This document shows, one piece after another, positions 16,300 through 24,798 of a stretch of DNA of 64,000 nucleotides. The position numbers were made by a program, and so were the translations under genes. The DNA lies in contig DGBP01000039.1 in assembly GCA_002384855.1 (NCBI GenBank), forward strand, positions 9,779 through 73,778, read 5' to 3'. The stretch is from Nocardioidaceae bacterium UBA4001 (GTDB lineage: Bacteria; Actinomycetota; Actinomycetes; Propionibacteriales; Nocardioidaceae). The notes beneath the pieces were generated by a model. It saw only the letters and a list, made by a program, of their open reading frames with translations. It made no database searches and had not been told where the DNA came from. How positions within the stretch are numbered: the stretch's first letter is position 1; every line of letters begins with the position of its first letter.

Positions 16300-17160
16300 T
16301 CACAAAGCCGGGGAGAACGGCTCCGTGCCCGGCGCCAGCGCCAGACCCGAGATGCCGGAGTGCGCCTGCGCGAACTCGAGCTCGTGGGTGAGGTCAGCGA
16401 CCCCGTTCGAACCGGCGAGGGGTGCGATCGCGAGCGTCGACAGCGTGCCCAAGGCGTTGCCGTCGGAGTCGAGGAAGGCGCTGCCGGAGTCGCCGGGGAC
16501 GCCCGGAGTGGCGGTGTACACGGAGTACGACCAACCCTCCCCGCTGGTCCCGAGGCTGGTGCCCTGCTTGGGAGAGAGCAGCTCGACGCCCGCGCGCAGG
16601 CTCGAGCTGCCGTAGGAGTAAACGGTCTCGCCGGCCTGGCTGCCGTCGGTGTCGATCCCCACCGGGCCGCCCCAGAACGGGATCGAGGGATTCACGTCGT
16701 CGACGTACGCCGCGTCCACCTTCACCAGGGCGAAGTCGTTGTAGTCACAGGCGTTGGTGTCGGTCGTGCCCGCCTGCTGCATCGCCGGCCAGCTGCTGTA
16801 GACGAGCGTCCCGGTGCCGACCGTGTCGCCGTCGGACACGAGGCTGCCGCCCTCGACGAAGTCGACCTTCGTGCCGAGCGGCAGCGAGCCCGCGTCACAC
16901 CCGTTGGTCTCGGTCGCCCCTCCGGTGCCCGCACAGTGCGCGGCGTAGCCGACGTACACGTCGCCGGCACCGTCGGTGAACACGAAGTTGCCGGTGCACT
17001 GGGCGCCGTCGGTGTACATCTGCACACCGGGGTGGATGGTCGCGGTGTCGGCAGGTGCCCAGGCCGCGCCCTGGGCGGGGGCGACGGGGGCGCCGACGGC
17101 GGCCGTGGCCAGGACGGCACCGCCGAGTCCGGCGAGGACGGAGCGGGTCCGAGAAGCCAT
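16300..17160 (-). CDS. Secreted trypsin-like (S1 family) serine protease
   Basis: This 286-residue protein has a signal peptide (SRTRSVLAGLGGAVLATAAV, likely cut after the Ala-rich APVAPAQGA) and a chymotrypsin-fold triad: H75 in YAAHC, D142 in NDFALVKVD and S225 in PGDSGSAF. Cysteines near 55 and 76 could form the disulfide next to the active-site histidine. It is probably an extracellular protease or a trypsin-like adhesin. The actinobacterial subfamily is often annotated only as a hypothetical serine protease, and the substrate is unknown. It sits between moeZ and the ATL gene with no evident functional link. Confidence 0.85.
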   Translation of the reverse strand: MASRTRSVLAGLGGAVLATAAVGAPVAPAQGAAWAPADTATIHPGVQMYTDGAQCTGNFVFTDGAGDVYVGYAAHCAGTGGATETNGCDAGSLPLGTKVDFVEGGSLVSDGDTVGTGTLVYSSWPAMQQAGTTDTNACDYNDFALVKVDAAYVDDVNPSIPFWGGPVGIDTDGSQAGETVYSYGSSSLRAGVELLSPKQGTSLGTSGEGWSYSVYTATPGVPGDSGSAFLDSDGNALGTLSTLAIAPLAGSNGVADLTHELEFAQAHSGISGLALAPGTEPFSPAL

Positions 17161-17236
17161 GTGTGGTTCCCTCCGGGGGGATCAGGGGTCGTGCGGAGCA
17201 CAACGACGATCCCCCCGGAAGGTCACGCTGCCGGGG

Positions 17237-18427
17237 TCAGTACGACGGCTGCGACGGGTCGACCTGGTTGACCCACGCGGCCACGCCACCACCGACGTGG
17301 ATCGCGTCGGCGAAGCCCGCACCCTTGAGCACCGCGAGCACCTCCGCAGAGCGGGTCCCCGCCTTGCAGTAGAGGACGACGGGCTTGTCCTGCGGCATCT
17401 TCTCGATGGCACTGCCGTTGAGGAAGCTGTCCTTCGGGATCAGCTCCGAGCCGGGGATCTCGTTGATCTCGCGCTCGTTGGGCTCGCGGACGTCGACGAG
17501 CAGGAAGTCCCGCTCGCCGTTCTCGCGCTCCTTCAGCATCCCCTCGAGGGTCAGGACCGATATCGTCGAGCCGGCTGCGGCGTCGGCGGCGGCGTCGCTG
17601 ATCGCCCCGCAGAACGCGTCGTAGTCGATCAGCCCGGTGACGGTGGGGTTCGTGCCGCAGATCGCGCAGTTGGGGTCCTTGCGGACGTTGATCTTGCGGT
17701 ACTCCATCTCCAGGGCGTCGTAGATCATCAGCTTGCCGAGGATCGGCTCCCCGACTCCGGTGAGCAGCTTGATCGCCTCGTTGACCTGGATAGAGCCGAC
17801 GCTGCCGCAGAGCACGCCCAGGACGCCGCCCTCGGCACAGGAGGGCACCATGCCCGGCGGCGGCGGCTCGGGGTACAGGCAGCGGTAGCACGGCCCGTGC
17901 TCGGCCCAGAAGACAGACGCCTGGCCGTCGAACCGGTAGATCGAGCCCCACACGTAGGGCTTGCCGAGGAGCACCGCCGCGTCGTTGACCATGTAGCGGG
18001 TCGCGAAGTTGTCGGTGCCGTCGACGATCAGGTCGTACTGCTCGAAGATGCCCATCACGTTGTCGTTGTCCAGGCGCTCCGCGTGGACCACGACCTCGAC
18101 GTACGGGTTGGTCTCGGCGATCGACTCCTTGGCCGACTGCGCCTTGGACTTCCCGATGTCGCTCTGTCCGTGGATGATCTGGCGCTGGAGGTTCGACTCG
18201 TCGACCTCGTCGAACTCCGCGATGCCGATGGTGCCGACGCCCGCGGCGGCGAGGTAGAGCAGCGCGGGGCTGCCCAGCCCGCCGGCGCCGATGACGAGCA
18301 CCTTGGCGTTCTTGAGGCGCTTCTGACCGGTCATGCCGACGTCGGGGATGATCAGGTGCCGGCTGTAGCGGCGGACCTCGTCGATGGTCAGCTCGCCAGC
18401 GGGCTCGACCAGGGGTGGAAGGGACAC
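17237..18427 (-). CDS. moeZ: Adenylyltransferase/sulfurtransferase MoeZ
   Basis: This 396-residue two-domain enzyme activates the C-terminus of sulfur-carrier proteins (MoaD, CysO or ThiS type) by adenylation and transfers sulfur. The N-terminal E1/MoeB domain has GAGGLGSP at 47-54, the NLQRQIIH region, and two zinc CxxC pairs (CYRC, CAIC). The C-terminal rhodanese domain carries the active loop CKAGTRS with the persulfide cysteine at about 354. The start is the GTG preceded by GAGGAG; a longer frame adds a poorly supported N-terminus. Length matches mycobacterial MoeZ (about 390). Confidence 0.93.
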   Translation of the reverse strand: MSLPPLVEPAGELTIDEVRRYSRHLIIPDVGMTGQKRLKNAKVLVIGAGGLGSPALLYLAAAGVGTIGIAEFDEVDESNLQRQIIHGQSDIGKSKAQSAKESIAETNPYVEVVVHAERLDNDNVMGIFEQYDLIVDGTDNFATRYMVNDAAVLLGKPYVWGSIYRFDGQASVFWAEHGPCYRCLYPEPPPPGMVPSCAEGGVLGVLCGSVGSIQVNEAIKLLTGVGEPILGKLMIYDALEMEYRKINVRKDPNCAICGTNPTVTGLIDYDAFCGAISDAAADAAAGSTISVLTLEGMLKERENGERDFLLVDVREPNEREINEIPGSELIPKDSFLNGSAIEKMPQDKPVVLYCKAGTRSAEVLAVLKGAGFADAIHVGGGVAAWVNQVDPSQPSY

Positions 18428-18506
18428 AGCTGCTCCTCGTCGGGGGTTCTCGGACAGTCCGTTCAACGTTCAACAAAAGGACGGTCGCACATGTTCCATC
18501 ATGCCC

Positions 18507-19218
18507 TCATGTCGGGCGGGGACCATCGCCGCACGTCCCGCCATCCGGGACGGCGGGTCCGGATCGCCGCTCGGGCGTCGGCTCGGCGAGGACGACCACG
18601 TTGCCGAGGTACTCCACGCCGTTCCAGTCCTCGCAGGTGACCAGGACCAGCCGGTGGGGACCGGCCTGGCTGAACACGCGGTCACTGACGCGTGCCAGGG
18701 ATGCCTTTCGGGAGACCGTCACGCCGGTGACGGAGTACCCCACCACACCTCTGGTCGTGCGCACCAGGACCGGGTCCCCGCGTCGCAGCGTCTCGAGGTC
18801 GTCGAGCGCTCCCCCGCCGCTGTGCACGGTGTGACCGGTGACCAGCGTCCCGCCCCGCAGCGTCCCGGGCGGGCGCTCTCGGCCCACCAGCCGAGGTCTG
18901 CGGGTCGTCGGGTGGGGCCAGCGTCCGTCCCTCGAGCAGCGGGACGACAGGTGCCGAGACGTGGAGGCGGGGTACGACGAGCCGCCGAGGGTTTCCCGCT
19001 GCGGCATGGGGCCGTGCCGGCGTCTGCTCGAGCCGGACGACCGGCCCGAGGACGTACGGCGGCAGCGCGGCGCTCGTCGTACCCACGTCCACGTCCGGGG
19101 ACGGACCGCTCCCGAGCTCCGGGAACGCCAGTCCGAGGACGACCAGGGCGAGGCCGGGCGCGGCGAGCCACGGGACGTGACCGCCGCGCCCTCCACGATG
19201 ACTAACGGCGGCTCTCAT
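18507..19218 (-). pseudogene. Class E-like sortase, broken by two apparent frameshifts
   Basis: The region encodes a sortase split over three frames. Frame one gives the membrane anchor (HVPWLAAPGLALVVLGLAF) and RRLVVPRLHVSAPVVPLL. A missing base near 18891-18896 moves the reading to GWWAESARPG, and a second missing base in the GC-rich 18855-18872 segment moves it to TLVTGHTVHSGGGALDDLE, which continues to the catalytic cysteine segment LVLVTCEDWNG. The catalytic His (TGHT) and Cys (VTCEDW) remain encoded, but no single frame joins them. Either a decayed gene or two indel errors in GC-rich sequence would look like this. The first ATG overlaps the preceding small gene by 17 nt. Confidence 0.75.
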
Positions 19219-19435
19219 CGAGCACCGGACGCCGCCTCGCCATCACCCCGGCCAGCGCCAGGAGGCCAAGGCCACCGGCCACCATCCCGGAGCCGAGCGG
19301 GCCGCCTGCGGAGGACTCGCCGAGACCGGCGCTCACGGCCGTGGGGAGCCGCGAGGGAGCCTCGGCACCGAGCTCTGCGTACTCCGCGTCGGTGAGCGGT
19401 CGGTACTGCACGTCGGACAGCTTCGTGGTGCTCAC
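19202..19435 (-). CDS. Small predicted membrane-anchored protein upstream of the sortase
   Basis: This reading frame of 77 residues begins VSTTKLSDVQYRPLTDAEYA and has RLPTAVSAG, then a Gly/Ser linker, a hydrophobic segment (SGMVAGGLGLLALAGVMA) and a basic end RRRPVLDESRR. A polar region, a helix and an Arg tail are the architecture of a sortase substrate tail, and LPTAV loosely resembles a sorting motif but is not canonical LPxTG or LAxTG. No clear signal peptide precedes the GTG, so it may be a fragment of a longer, damaged gene. It overlaps the sortase start by 17 nt, implying coupling. Confidence 0.5.
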   Translation of the reverse strand: MSTTKLSDVQYRPLTDAEYAELGAEAPSRLPTAVSAGLGESSAGGPLGSGMVAGGLGLLALAGVMARRRPVLDESRR

Positions 19436-19764
19436 GTCGGAGAGGAGCCATGGCCACGGTCGGTCGTGAGGCAGTCCGGGCCGCCTCACACCCGTCCTCA
19501 CGTGATCCCCGCGGGCACTCCCGGCAGGTTCCCCACCACTGGTTCCGATCGAGGTGTTGTCACCTTCTGTCAGCAGTCTCGCCCGACCCCGACGTGCTTG
19601 TAAGTGCCAGACGTCACGGGCGGGCCGCACAGGAGGTCCTGATGCGAGCCACCCGTTAGGGCTACACGCAGAGCGGCATGCACGGGGCGTGGCTGTCGTC
19701 GTCGCGCGGCTACCGCGGAGTAGGCTTCACCCCCGTCGACACGACGCACCCCGGAGGCGAGGAC
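19436..19764. other. Intergenic region between the divergent small gene and the TetR gene
   Basis: This 329-nt gap holds no convincing gene. It contains a five-codon ORF behind a perfect AGGAGGT site (19642-19659, listed separately) and a TAGGCT about 40 nt before the TetR start that could serve as its -10 box. Longer frames through it have no recognisable domain. Confidence 0.5.
19642..19659 (+). other. Five-codon mini-ORF (MRATR) with a perfect ribosome site
   Basis: AGGAGGT at 19631-19637 is followed 4 nt later by ATG CGA GCC ACC CGT TAG. Such a strong site before a five-codon frame is unlikely to be coding decoration. It may be a leader peptide for the TetR gene or a relic of a lost gene. 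No hairpin that would make it an attenuator was identified. Confidence 0.35.
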
Positions 19765-20394
19765 GTGAGCACGTTGGACGATCAGAGGCCACGCGGCGGA
19801 CGCATGCCGCGTACCGCGCGCCGCGCCCAGCTTCTCGAGTCCGCTCTCGAAGTGTTCGTCGCCCAGGGCTACCACGCCGCGGCGATGGACGACATCGCCG
19901 AGCGCGCGGGGGTGTCCAAGCCCGTGCTCTACCAGCACTTCCCGGGCAAGCTGGAGCTCTACCTCGCCCTGCTCGACCACTCCTGCGACACCATCATCGA
20001 CGCCACACGGGACGCGCTCGAGGCGACGGAGGACAACAAGCAGCGGGTCGCGGCGACCATGCAGGTCTTCTACGACTACGTCGCGAACGCCCAGGGCGCC
20101 TTCCGGCTGGTGTTCGAGTCCGACCTGACCAACGAGCCCGCGGTCCGCGAGCGGGTGGACCGGGTGACCCGGGAGACCGCCGACCTGATCGCTGCGGTGA
20201 TCCACGACGACACGGGACTCCCCGACGAGAAGTCCCGCCTCCTGGCGGTCTCGCTCGTCGGGATGGCGCAGGTCAGCGCCCGTTACTGGCTCGACGACCA
20301 GCACGGCATCGGCCAGCGCGAGGCGGCCGACCTGATCTCCGGCCTGGCCTGGCGTGGGATCCGAGGGTTCCCGCGCAGCGACGAGCAGGCCTGA
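19765..20394 (+). CDS. TetR/AcrR family transcriptional regulator
   Basis: This 209-residue repressor-type protein has an N-terminal helix-turn-helix (RRAQLLESALEVFVAQGYHA, AAMDDIAERAGVSKPVLYQHFPGKLELYLALL) and an all-helical ligand domain ending with SARYWLDDQHGIG. The GTG start follows GGAGGCGAGG. It lies upstream of the DUF3107 gene and the RNA helicase, the place of Rv3208 in M. tuberculosis as I recall. The ligand and targets are unknown; autoregulation is likely but no operator was identified. Confidence 0.9.
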   Translation: MSTLDDQRPRGGRMPRTARRAQLLESALEVFVAQGYHAAAMDDIAERAGVSKPVLYQHFPGKLELYLALLDHSCDTIIDATRDALEATEDNKQRVAATMQVFYDYVANAQGAFRLVFESDLTNEPAVRERVDRVTRETADLIAAVIHDDTGLPDEKSRLLAVSLVGMAQVSARYWLDDQHGIGQREAADLISGLAWRGIRGFPRSDEQA

Positions 20395-20514
20395 GCACGG
20401 CCGGCGGCTCCCCACCACCTCGGCGGTAGGGTCGTCGTACATCCGCGCACCGCACCGGTGCACCGAAGTCGTGGCGGCACCGCCGTCACGGAGGCGAAAA
20501 GAGGAGGTCCTCCG

Positions 20515-20739
20515 ATGGAGGTCAAGATCGGCGTGCAGAACGTGGCCCGCGAGCTCACCCTGGACACGAACCAGGAGGGTGACGAGGTCGAGGCCGCCGT
20601 GACGAAGGCCTTCAGCGACGGCGAGACGGTGCTCGCCCTGACCGACTCCAAGGGCCGCCGCGTCATCGTCCCGACCGCCCACCTCGCCTACGTCGAGATC
20701 AGCTCGCCCACCGTCGGTCAGGTCGGCTTCCGCAGCTGA
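20515..20739 (+). CDS. DUF3107 family protein
   Basis: This 74-residue protein (MEVKIGVQNVARELTLDTNQ...HLAYVEISSPTVGQVGFR) belongs to the actinobacterial DUF3107 family, which includes the mycobacterial antigen TB9.4. A GAGGAGGTCC site precedes the ATG. Predicted as a small alpha/beta domain of unknown function. It is convergent with the ferritin-like gene. Its position downstream of the TetR gene is conserved in actinobacteria, but no mechanism is known. Confidence 0.9.
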   Translation: MEVKIGVQNVARELTLDTNQEGDEVEAAVTKAFSDGETVLALTDSKGRRVIVPTAHLAYVEISSPTVGQVGFRS

Positions 20740-20769
20740 CCGCCGCCGGCCAGCGCGGGCCCGCCGGGG

Positions 20770-21507
20770 TCAGGGGGCGAGACCGAGCGCGTCCATCCGC
20801 TGGTTGTGGTTCTCGGTCAGCCGGGTGAACATCCGGCCGATCGCGGCGAGGTCCATGCCCGGGTGGTCCACCCCGCCCGACAGGAGCGCCGACAGCGCGT
20901 CGCGTTCGGCCGCGACCCGCTGCGCCTGGGAGAGCGCCTCCCCCATGAGCCGTCGACCCCACAGCGCCAGGCGGCCCCCGATCCTCGGTTCCGCCGCGAT
21001 GGCCCGGCGGACGCGGTCGACGACGAACTCCGCCTGACCGGCGTCCTCGAGGCTGTCGATGATCAGCTCCCGGGTGTCGACATCGACGAACGCCGCGACC
21101 TCGCGGTAGAAGTCGGCGGCGAGCCCGTCGCCGACGTACGCCTTGACCAGTCCCTCCAACCAGTCCCTCGGGGCGGTGTGGACGTGGAAGTCGTCGATCG
21201 CCTTGCGGAACGGCCCCATCGCCCCGAACGGGTCCGCGCCCAGCTCGACCAGCCGGTCTCGCAGGCACTCGAAGTGCCCGATCTCGCGCGCGGCCATCGA
21301 CGCCAGCTCCGCCTTGTCCTCGAGCGCGGGCGCCATCTTGGCGTCCTCGGCGAGCCGCTCGAAGGCCGACATCTCGCCATAGGCGATGGCGCCGAGGAGA
21401 TCCACGACCGCCGCGAGGTACGTCGGGTCGGAGAAGGCCACCGGCCGGTGCGGCCGGGCCTTCTGGCCGGCGTCGGCGACGGGGTGCTCCAGCGGCGAGT
21501 CGGTCAT
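20770..21507 (-). CDS. Ferritin-like fold protein (tRNA-hydroxylase MiaE-like superfamily)
   Basis: This 245-residue mostly helical protein contains AYGEMSAFERLAEDA and AAREIGHFECLRDRL, placing Glu and His residues (E...ExxH pattern) as expected for a ferritin-like di-iron or di-manganese carboxylate site. It corresponds to the conserved actinobacterial gene next to rhlE (Rv3210c in my memory). Enzymatic activity is unknown; the MiaE-like label reflects fold only. It is divergent from the RNA helicase across about 57 nt. Confidence 0.8.
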   Translation of the reverse strand: MTDSPLEHPVADAGQKARPHRPVAFSDPTYLAAVVDLLGAIAYGEMSAFERLAEDAKMAPALEDKAELASMAAREIGHFECLRDRLVELGADPFGAMGPFRKAIDDFHVHTAPRDWLEGLVKAYVGDGLAADFYREVAAFVDVDTRELIIDSLEDAGQAEFVVDRVRRAIAAEPRIGGRLALWGRRLMGEALSQAQRVAAERDALSALLSGGVDHPGMDLAAIGRMFTRLTENHNQRMDALGLAP

Positions 21508-21564
21508 GCGCGCAGCCTACCGATAGACTCGACAAGACATTACGCAGAGAGACAGGCAAGACTC

Positions 21565-23091
21565 CTGACTACCTTCAGAGAACTCGGGGCACTCCCCGAG
21601 ATCGCCGACGCCCTCGAGCGTGCCGGCATCACGACCGCATTCCCCATCCAGGAGATGACCCTCTCGGTCGCCCTGATGGGCACCGACCTCATCGGCCAGG
21701 CCCGCACCGGCACCGGCAAGACGCTGGCGTTCGGCGTACCCCTGCTGCAGCGGACCGTCGCGCCGCACGACCCGGACTACGCCGACCTCGCGGCTCCCGG
21801 CAAGCCGCAGGCCCTGGTCATCGCGCCCACACGCGAGCTCGCCCTCCAGGTGACCAACGACCTCAAGACCGCCGCGGCCGACCGCGGCAGCCGCATCCTC
21901 ACCGTGTACGGCGGAGTGGGCTACGAGCCGCAGCTCGAGGCGCTCGCCTCGGGAGTCGACGTGGTCGTCGGTACGCCCGGCCGGCTGCTCGACCTGGCCA
22001 ACCGCCGCTCGCTCGACCTCTCGCACGTCAAGGTGCTCGTCCTCGACGAGGCCGACGAGATGCTCGACCTGGGCTTTCTCCCCGACGTGCAGAAGCTGCT
22101 GGCGAAGACGCCCGAGACCCGGCAGACGATGCTGTTCTCGGCCACCATGCCGGCCGCCATCGTCAGCCTGGCCCGGGTCCACATGCGACACCCGATGAAC
22201 ATCCGCGCCGAGTCGTCCAGCGACCAGCAGACGGTCCCGGCGACCGCACAGTTCATCTACCAGGTCCACGACCTCGACAAGCCCGAGATGATCGCCCGGA
22301 TCCTGCAGTCCGAGAACTCCGGCATCACCATCGTCTTCACGCGCACCAAGCGCCAGGCTCAGCGGGTCGCCGACGACCTCGCCGACCGCGGCTTCCCCAG
22401 CAGCCCGCTGCACGGCGACATGCCGCAGGTCGCCCGCGAGAAGGCGCTGAAGAGCTTCCGGGACGGCAACCTGAAGGTCCTGGTCGCCACGGACGTCGCC
22501 GCCCGAGGCATCGACGTCGCCGACGTCACGCACGTGATCAACTACAGCTGCCCGGAGGACGAGAAGACCTACGTCCACCGGATCGGCCGCACCGGCCGCG
22601 CCGGGGCCACCGGCATCGCGATCACCTTCGTCGACTGGGCAGACGTCACGCGTTGGAAGGTCATCAACAAGATGCTCGACCTTCCCTTCGAGGACCCGCC
22701 GGAGACCTACTCCACGTCGGAGCACTTCTTCCACGACCAGGGCATCGCGCCGGGCACGAAGGGGCGCCTGGTTCCCGAGAAGCCCCGGGAGGCCAAGCCC
22801 GCCCGGGAGTCCGGGGCGCGCGGTGGCGATCGGGGTGGCGATCGGGGTGGCGATCGCGGCGCAGGTCGTGGGGAGCGCCCGAGCCGCAACCGCAGCCGGA
22901 CCCGCACCCGCAGCGGCGAGACGGTCCCGAGCGGTGCGACGTCGGAGGCGACGTCCACTGAGCAGGGCGCCGGGTCGAGCACCCGGTCGACCACCGGCGA
23001 CGAAGGGGCGACGAGCTCCTCGGGCAACCGCAACCGGCGGCGCCGCCGTCGTTCCCGCAGCGGCGAGAGCACACCGGCCGCGACCGACTGA
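21565..23091 (+). CDS. rhlE: DEAD-box ATP-dependent RNA helicase, RhlE-like
   Basis: This protein of about 508 residues unwinds structured RNA, likely in ribosome assembly or mRNA decay. Motifs in order: FPIQEMT (Q motif), ARTGTGKT, PTRELALQ, VLDEADEMLDLGF, SATMP, VATDVAARGIDV and HRIGRTGRAG. The tail is basic and disordered, with three tandem GGDR units encoded by a 12-nt DNA repeat (around 22823-22857) and an SRTRTRSG stretch typical of RNA-binding tails. No ATG, GTG or TTG lies at the homologous N-terminus; CTG at 21565, reading LTTFRELGALPEIADAL, is the best candidate. Longer frames extend into DNA antisense to the ferritin-like gene and are rejected. Confidence 0.88.
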   Translation: MTTFRELGALPEIADALERAGITTAFPIQEMTLSVALMGTDLIGQARTGTGKTLAFGVPLLQRTVAPHDPDYADLAAPGKPQALVIAPTRELALQVTNDLKTAAADRGSRILTVYGGVGYEPQLEALASGVDVVVGTPGRLLDLANRRSLDLSHVKVLVLDEADEMLDLGFLPDVQKLLAKTPETRQTMLFSATMPAAIVSLARVHMRHPMNIRAESSSDQQTVPATAQFIYQVHDLDKPEMIARILQSENSGITIVFTRTKRQAQRVADDLADRGFPSSPLHGDMPQVAREKALKSFRDGNLKVLVATDVAARGIDVADVTHVINYSCPEDEKTYVHRIGRTGRAGATGIAITFVDWADVTRWKVINKMLDLPFEDPPETYSTSEHFFHDQGIAPGTKGRLVPEKPREAKPARESGARGGDRGGDRGGDRGAGRGERPSRNRSRTRTRSGETVPSGATSEATSTEQGAGSSTRSTTGDEGATSSSGNRNRRRRRRSRSGESTPAATD

Positions 23092-23100
23092 CGACACGGA

Positions 23101-23134
23101 GAGGGTGTTCATCCTGGCTCGGGTGAACGCCCTC
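23101..23134 (+). terminator. Hairpin terminator after the RNA helicase
   Basis: Arms gagggtgttca and tgaacgccctc pair over 11 bp with one G-U wobble around a 12-nt loop, starting 9 nt after the rhlE stop. No T tract follows. Confidence 0.7.
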
Positions 23135-23212
23135 TGTGCACGTCTCGGGCCGGTCGGGCGCCCCTCACCGCGAAGAACCACCACTGACCGCGAGGAATTT
23201 CGCTAGGTAGGT

Positions 23213-23244
23213 GCTGCTTTCCCAGGTGAACGTGGGAAAGCAGC
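23213..23244. terminator. Perfect hairpin between convergent rhlE and L,D-transpeptidase genes
   Basis: Perfect 12-bp arms gctgctttccca and tgggaaagcagc enclose an 8-nt loop, ending 9 nt before the stop of the transpeptidase gene. Being symmetric and between convergent genes, it probably works in both directions. Confidence 0.8.
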
Positions 23245-23253
23245 GGCGCCCAC

Positions 23254-23955
23254 TCAGGGGGTGACGACGACCGTCGTCCCGAGGGCCGCGAAGTCCCACA
23301 GGGCGCGGGCGTCGGGCCGCCACTGCCGGATGCAGCCGTGGGACTGGGGCGTGCCCAGGTCGTCGCGGGTCTGCACCAGGTCGCCGTCGTCCACGGGGAT
23401 GTCGTGGAAGCCGATCGCGGCCCGCTCGCCGTGGGCGAAGCGGACCATGTACTCCATGGTCCCGGAGTCGTCGATCCCGACAGCGTGCCGCGACCTGGAC
23501 CAGACCTCGTAGGTCCCGGGCCGGAGGTTGTCGGTGAGGCTTCCCGACACCAGGTAGGTGCGCAGGACGCGGTCCCCCGGCCCGACGAGCCAGACGCGTT
23601 GGTCGCCCATGTCGAAGACCACGCGGCGTCCCTCGCCCGAGCCGGCGGGGAGAGCCGGTTCGAAGGGGGTGTACCCGTCGTTCGACGCAGGTCCTCGCTC
23701 GTCCTCGCCGCGCGCCTCCTCGCTCCGGTCGGCGGTGCCCCGGCTCGTGGTGTCCGCAGGAGGTGCGGGTACGACGGCCTGCGGGTCGGTGCGAGCCTCC
23801 GCGGGCGGAGGGCCCGAGGCCGTGGGCAGGATGCCGGCGGCGCCGAGGACAGCGGTCACCGTCACGGTCATGGCTACTGCCGCCCAGGCCATGCGGCCGT
23901 AGCGGAGGCGCGTCGAGCGATGCCTCGGTGGAGCAGCCTTCCGGCGGGGGGCCAT
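23254..23955 (-). CDS. L,D-transpeptidase (YkuD family), membrane-anchored
   Basis: This 233-residue protein makes 3-3 cross-links in peptidoglycan or attaches wall proteins. A basic N-terminus and one membrane helix (MAWAAVAMTVTVTAVLGAAG, about 22-41) are followed by a Pro/Glu-rich linker and a C-terminal YkuD domain with FHDIP (H184) and SHGCIRQ (His206, catalytic Cys208, Arg210). The catalytic domain is short and near the end, as in many actinobacterial members. It lies 9 nt from the ParA gene on the same strand and may share its transcript. Confidence 0.9.
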   Translation of the reverse strand: MAPRRKAAPPRHRSTRLRYGRMAWAAVAMTVTVTAVLGAAGILPTASGPPPAEARTDPQAVVPAPPADTTSRGTADRSEEARGEDERGPASNDGYTPFEPALPAGSGEGRRVVFDMGDQRVWLVGPGDRVLRTYLVSGSLTDNLRPGTYEVWSRSRHAVGIDDSGTMEYMVRFAHGERAAIGFHDIPVDDGDLVQTRDDLGTPQSHGCIRQWRPDARALWDFAALGTTVVVTP

Positions 23956-23964
23956 GCGCCGAGT

Positions 23965-24735
23965 CTAGGACTTCGCCTCCGCGATCCTGGTGAGGTTGGC
24001 TGCGACCTCGCGGTACGCGTCGGCGCCGCGGGTCCTGCGGGCGGTCGCGAGGATCGACCTGCCGGCGGCGGGAGCCTCCGCGAACCGGATCGACTTGGGG
24101 ATCGGCGGCTCGACGACGTCGAGGTCGTAGGTCTCGGAGATCGTCTCGAGCACCGCACGCGCATGGTTGGTACGGCCGTCGTACAGCGTCGGCAGGACGC
24201 CCCACACGGCGAGCCCCCGGTTCGTGAACCGCCGCACGTCGTGCACCGTGTCGAGCAGCTGACCGACGCCGCGGTGGGACAGCGTCTCGCACTGCAGCGG
24301 GATGAGCACTCCGTCGGCCGCGGTCAGGGCCGCGACGGTCAGCACGCCGAGGGAGGGCGGGCAGTCCAGGAGCACCCAGTCGTAGCCCTCCACCTCCTCG
24401 AGGGCCGCACGCAGGACGTACTCGCGCCCGGTCCGGGTCAGCAGGTCCGCCTCGGCACGGGCCAGCTCGATGGTGGCCGGCAGGAGGTCGACGCCGTCCT
24501 CGGTCTCGATGACGACCTCGGCCGGGGAGACGCCCTTGGTGAGGACATGGTGCACCGACAGCTCGAGGTCCTCGGGGTCGATCCCGAGGGAGAACGTCAG
24601 GCAGGCCTGCGGGTCGAGGTCGACGATGAGGACCGAGCTGCCCTGCTCCGCCAGGGCGGCGCCGAGCGAGGCGACGGTGGTGGTCTTGGCGACCCCACCC
24701 TTCTGGTTCGCGATCGCGAGAGTCTGCGTGTCCAT
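23965..24735 (-). CDS. ParA/Soj family ATPase (orphan)
   Basis: This 256-residue deviant-Walker ATPase has KGGVAKTTT at 12-20 with the signature lysine, VLIVDLDPQA and WVLLDCPPSLG. Chromosomal ParA proteins pair with ParB and the origin region, but no parB gene or parS-like site is visible here, so this is the second, orphan ParA known in actinobacteria (Rv3213c-like by position). It might place a cell-envelope or other cargo. The ATG reads MDTQTLAIANQ. It is the first gene of a probable two-gene unit with the L,D-transpeptidase. Confidence 0.88.
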   Translation of the reverse strand: MDTQTLAIANQKGGVAKTTTVASLGAALAEQGSSVLIVDLDPQACLTFSLGIDPEDLELSVHHVLTKGVSPAEVVIETEDGVDLLPATIELARAEADLLTRTGREYVLRAALEEVEGYDWVLLDCPPSLGVLTVAALTAADGVLIPLQCETLSHRGVGQLLDTVHDVRRFTNRGLAVWGVLPTLYDGRTNHARAVLETISETYDLDVVEPPIPKSIRFAEAPAAGRSILATARRTRGADAYREVAANLTRIAEAKS

Positions 24736-24798
24736 CGGGACTCATTGTGCCCGACGCCCGGGCTCGCGCCCGTCGCTGTCCGTGGAATGCTGCTCACC

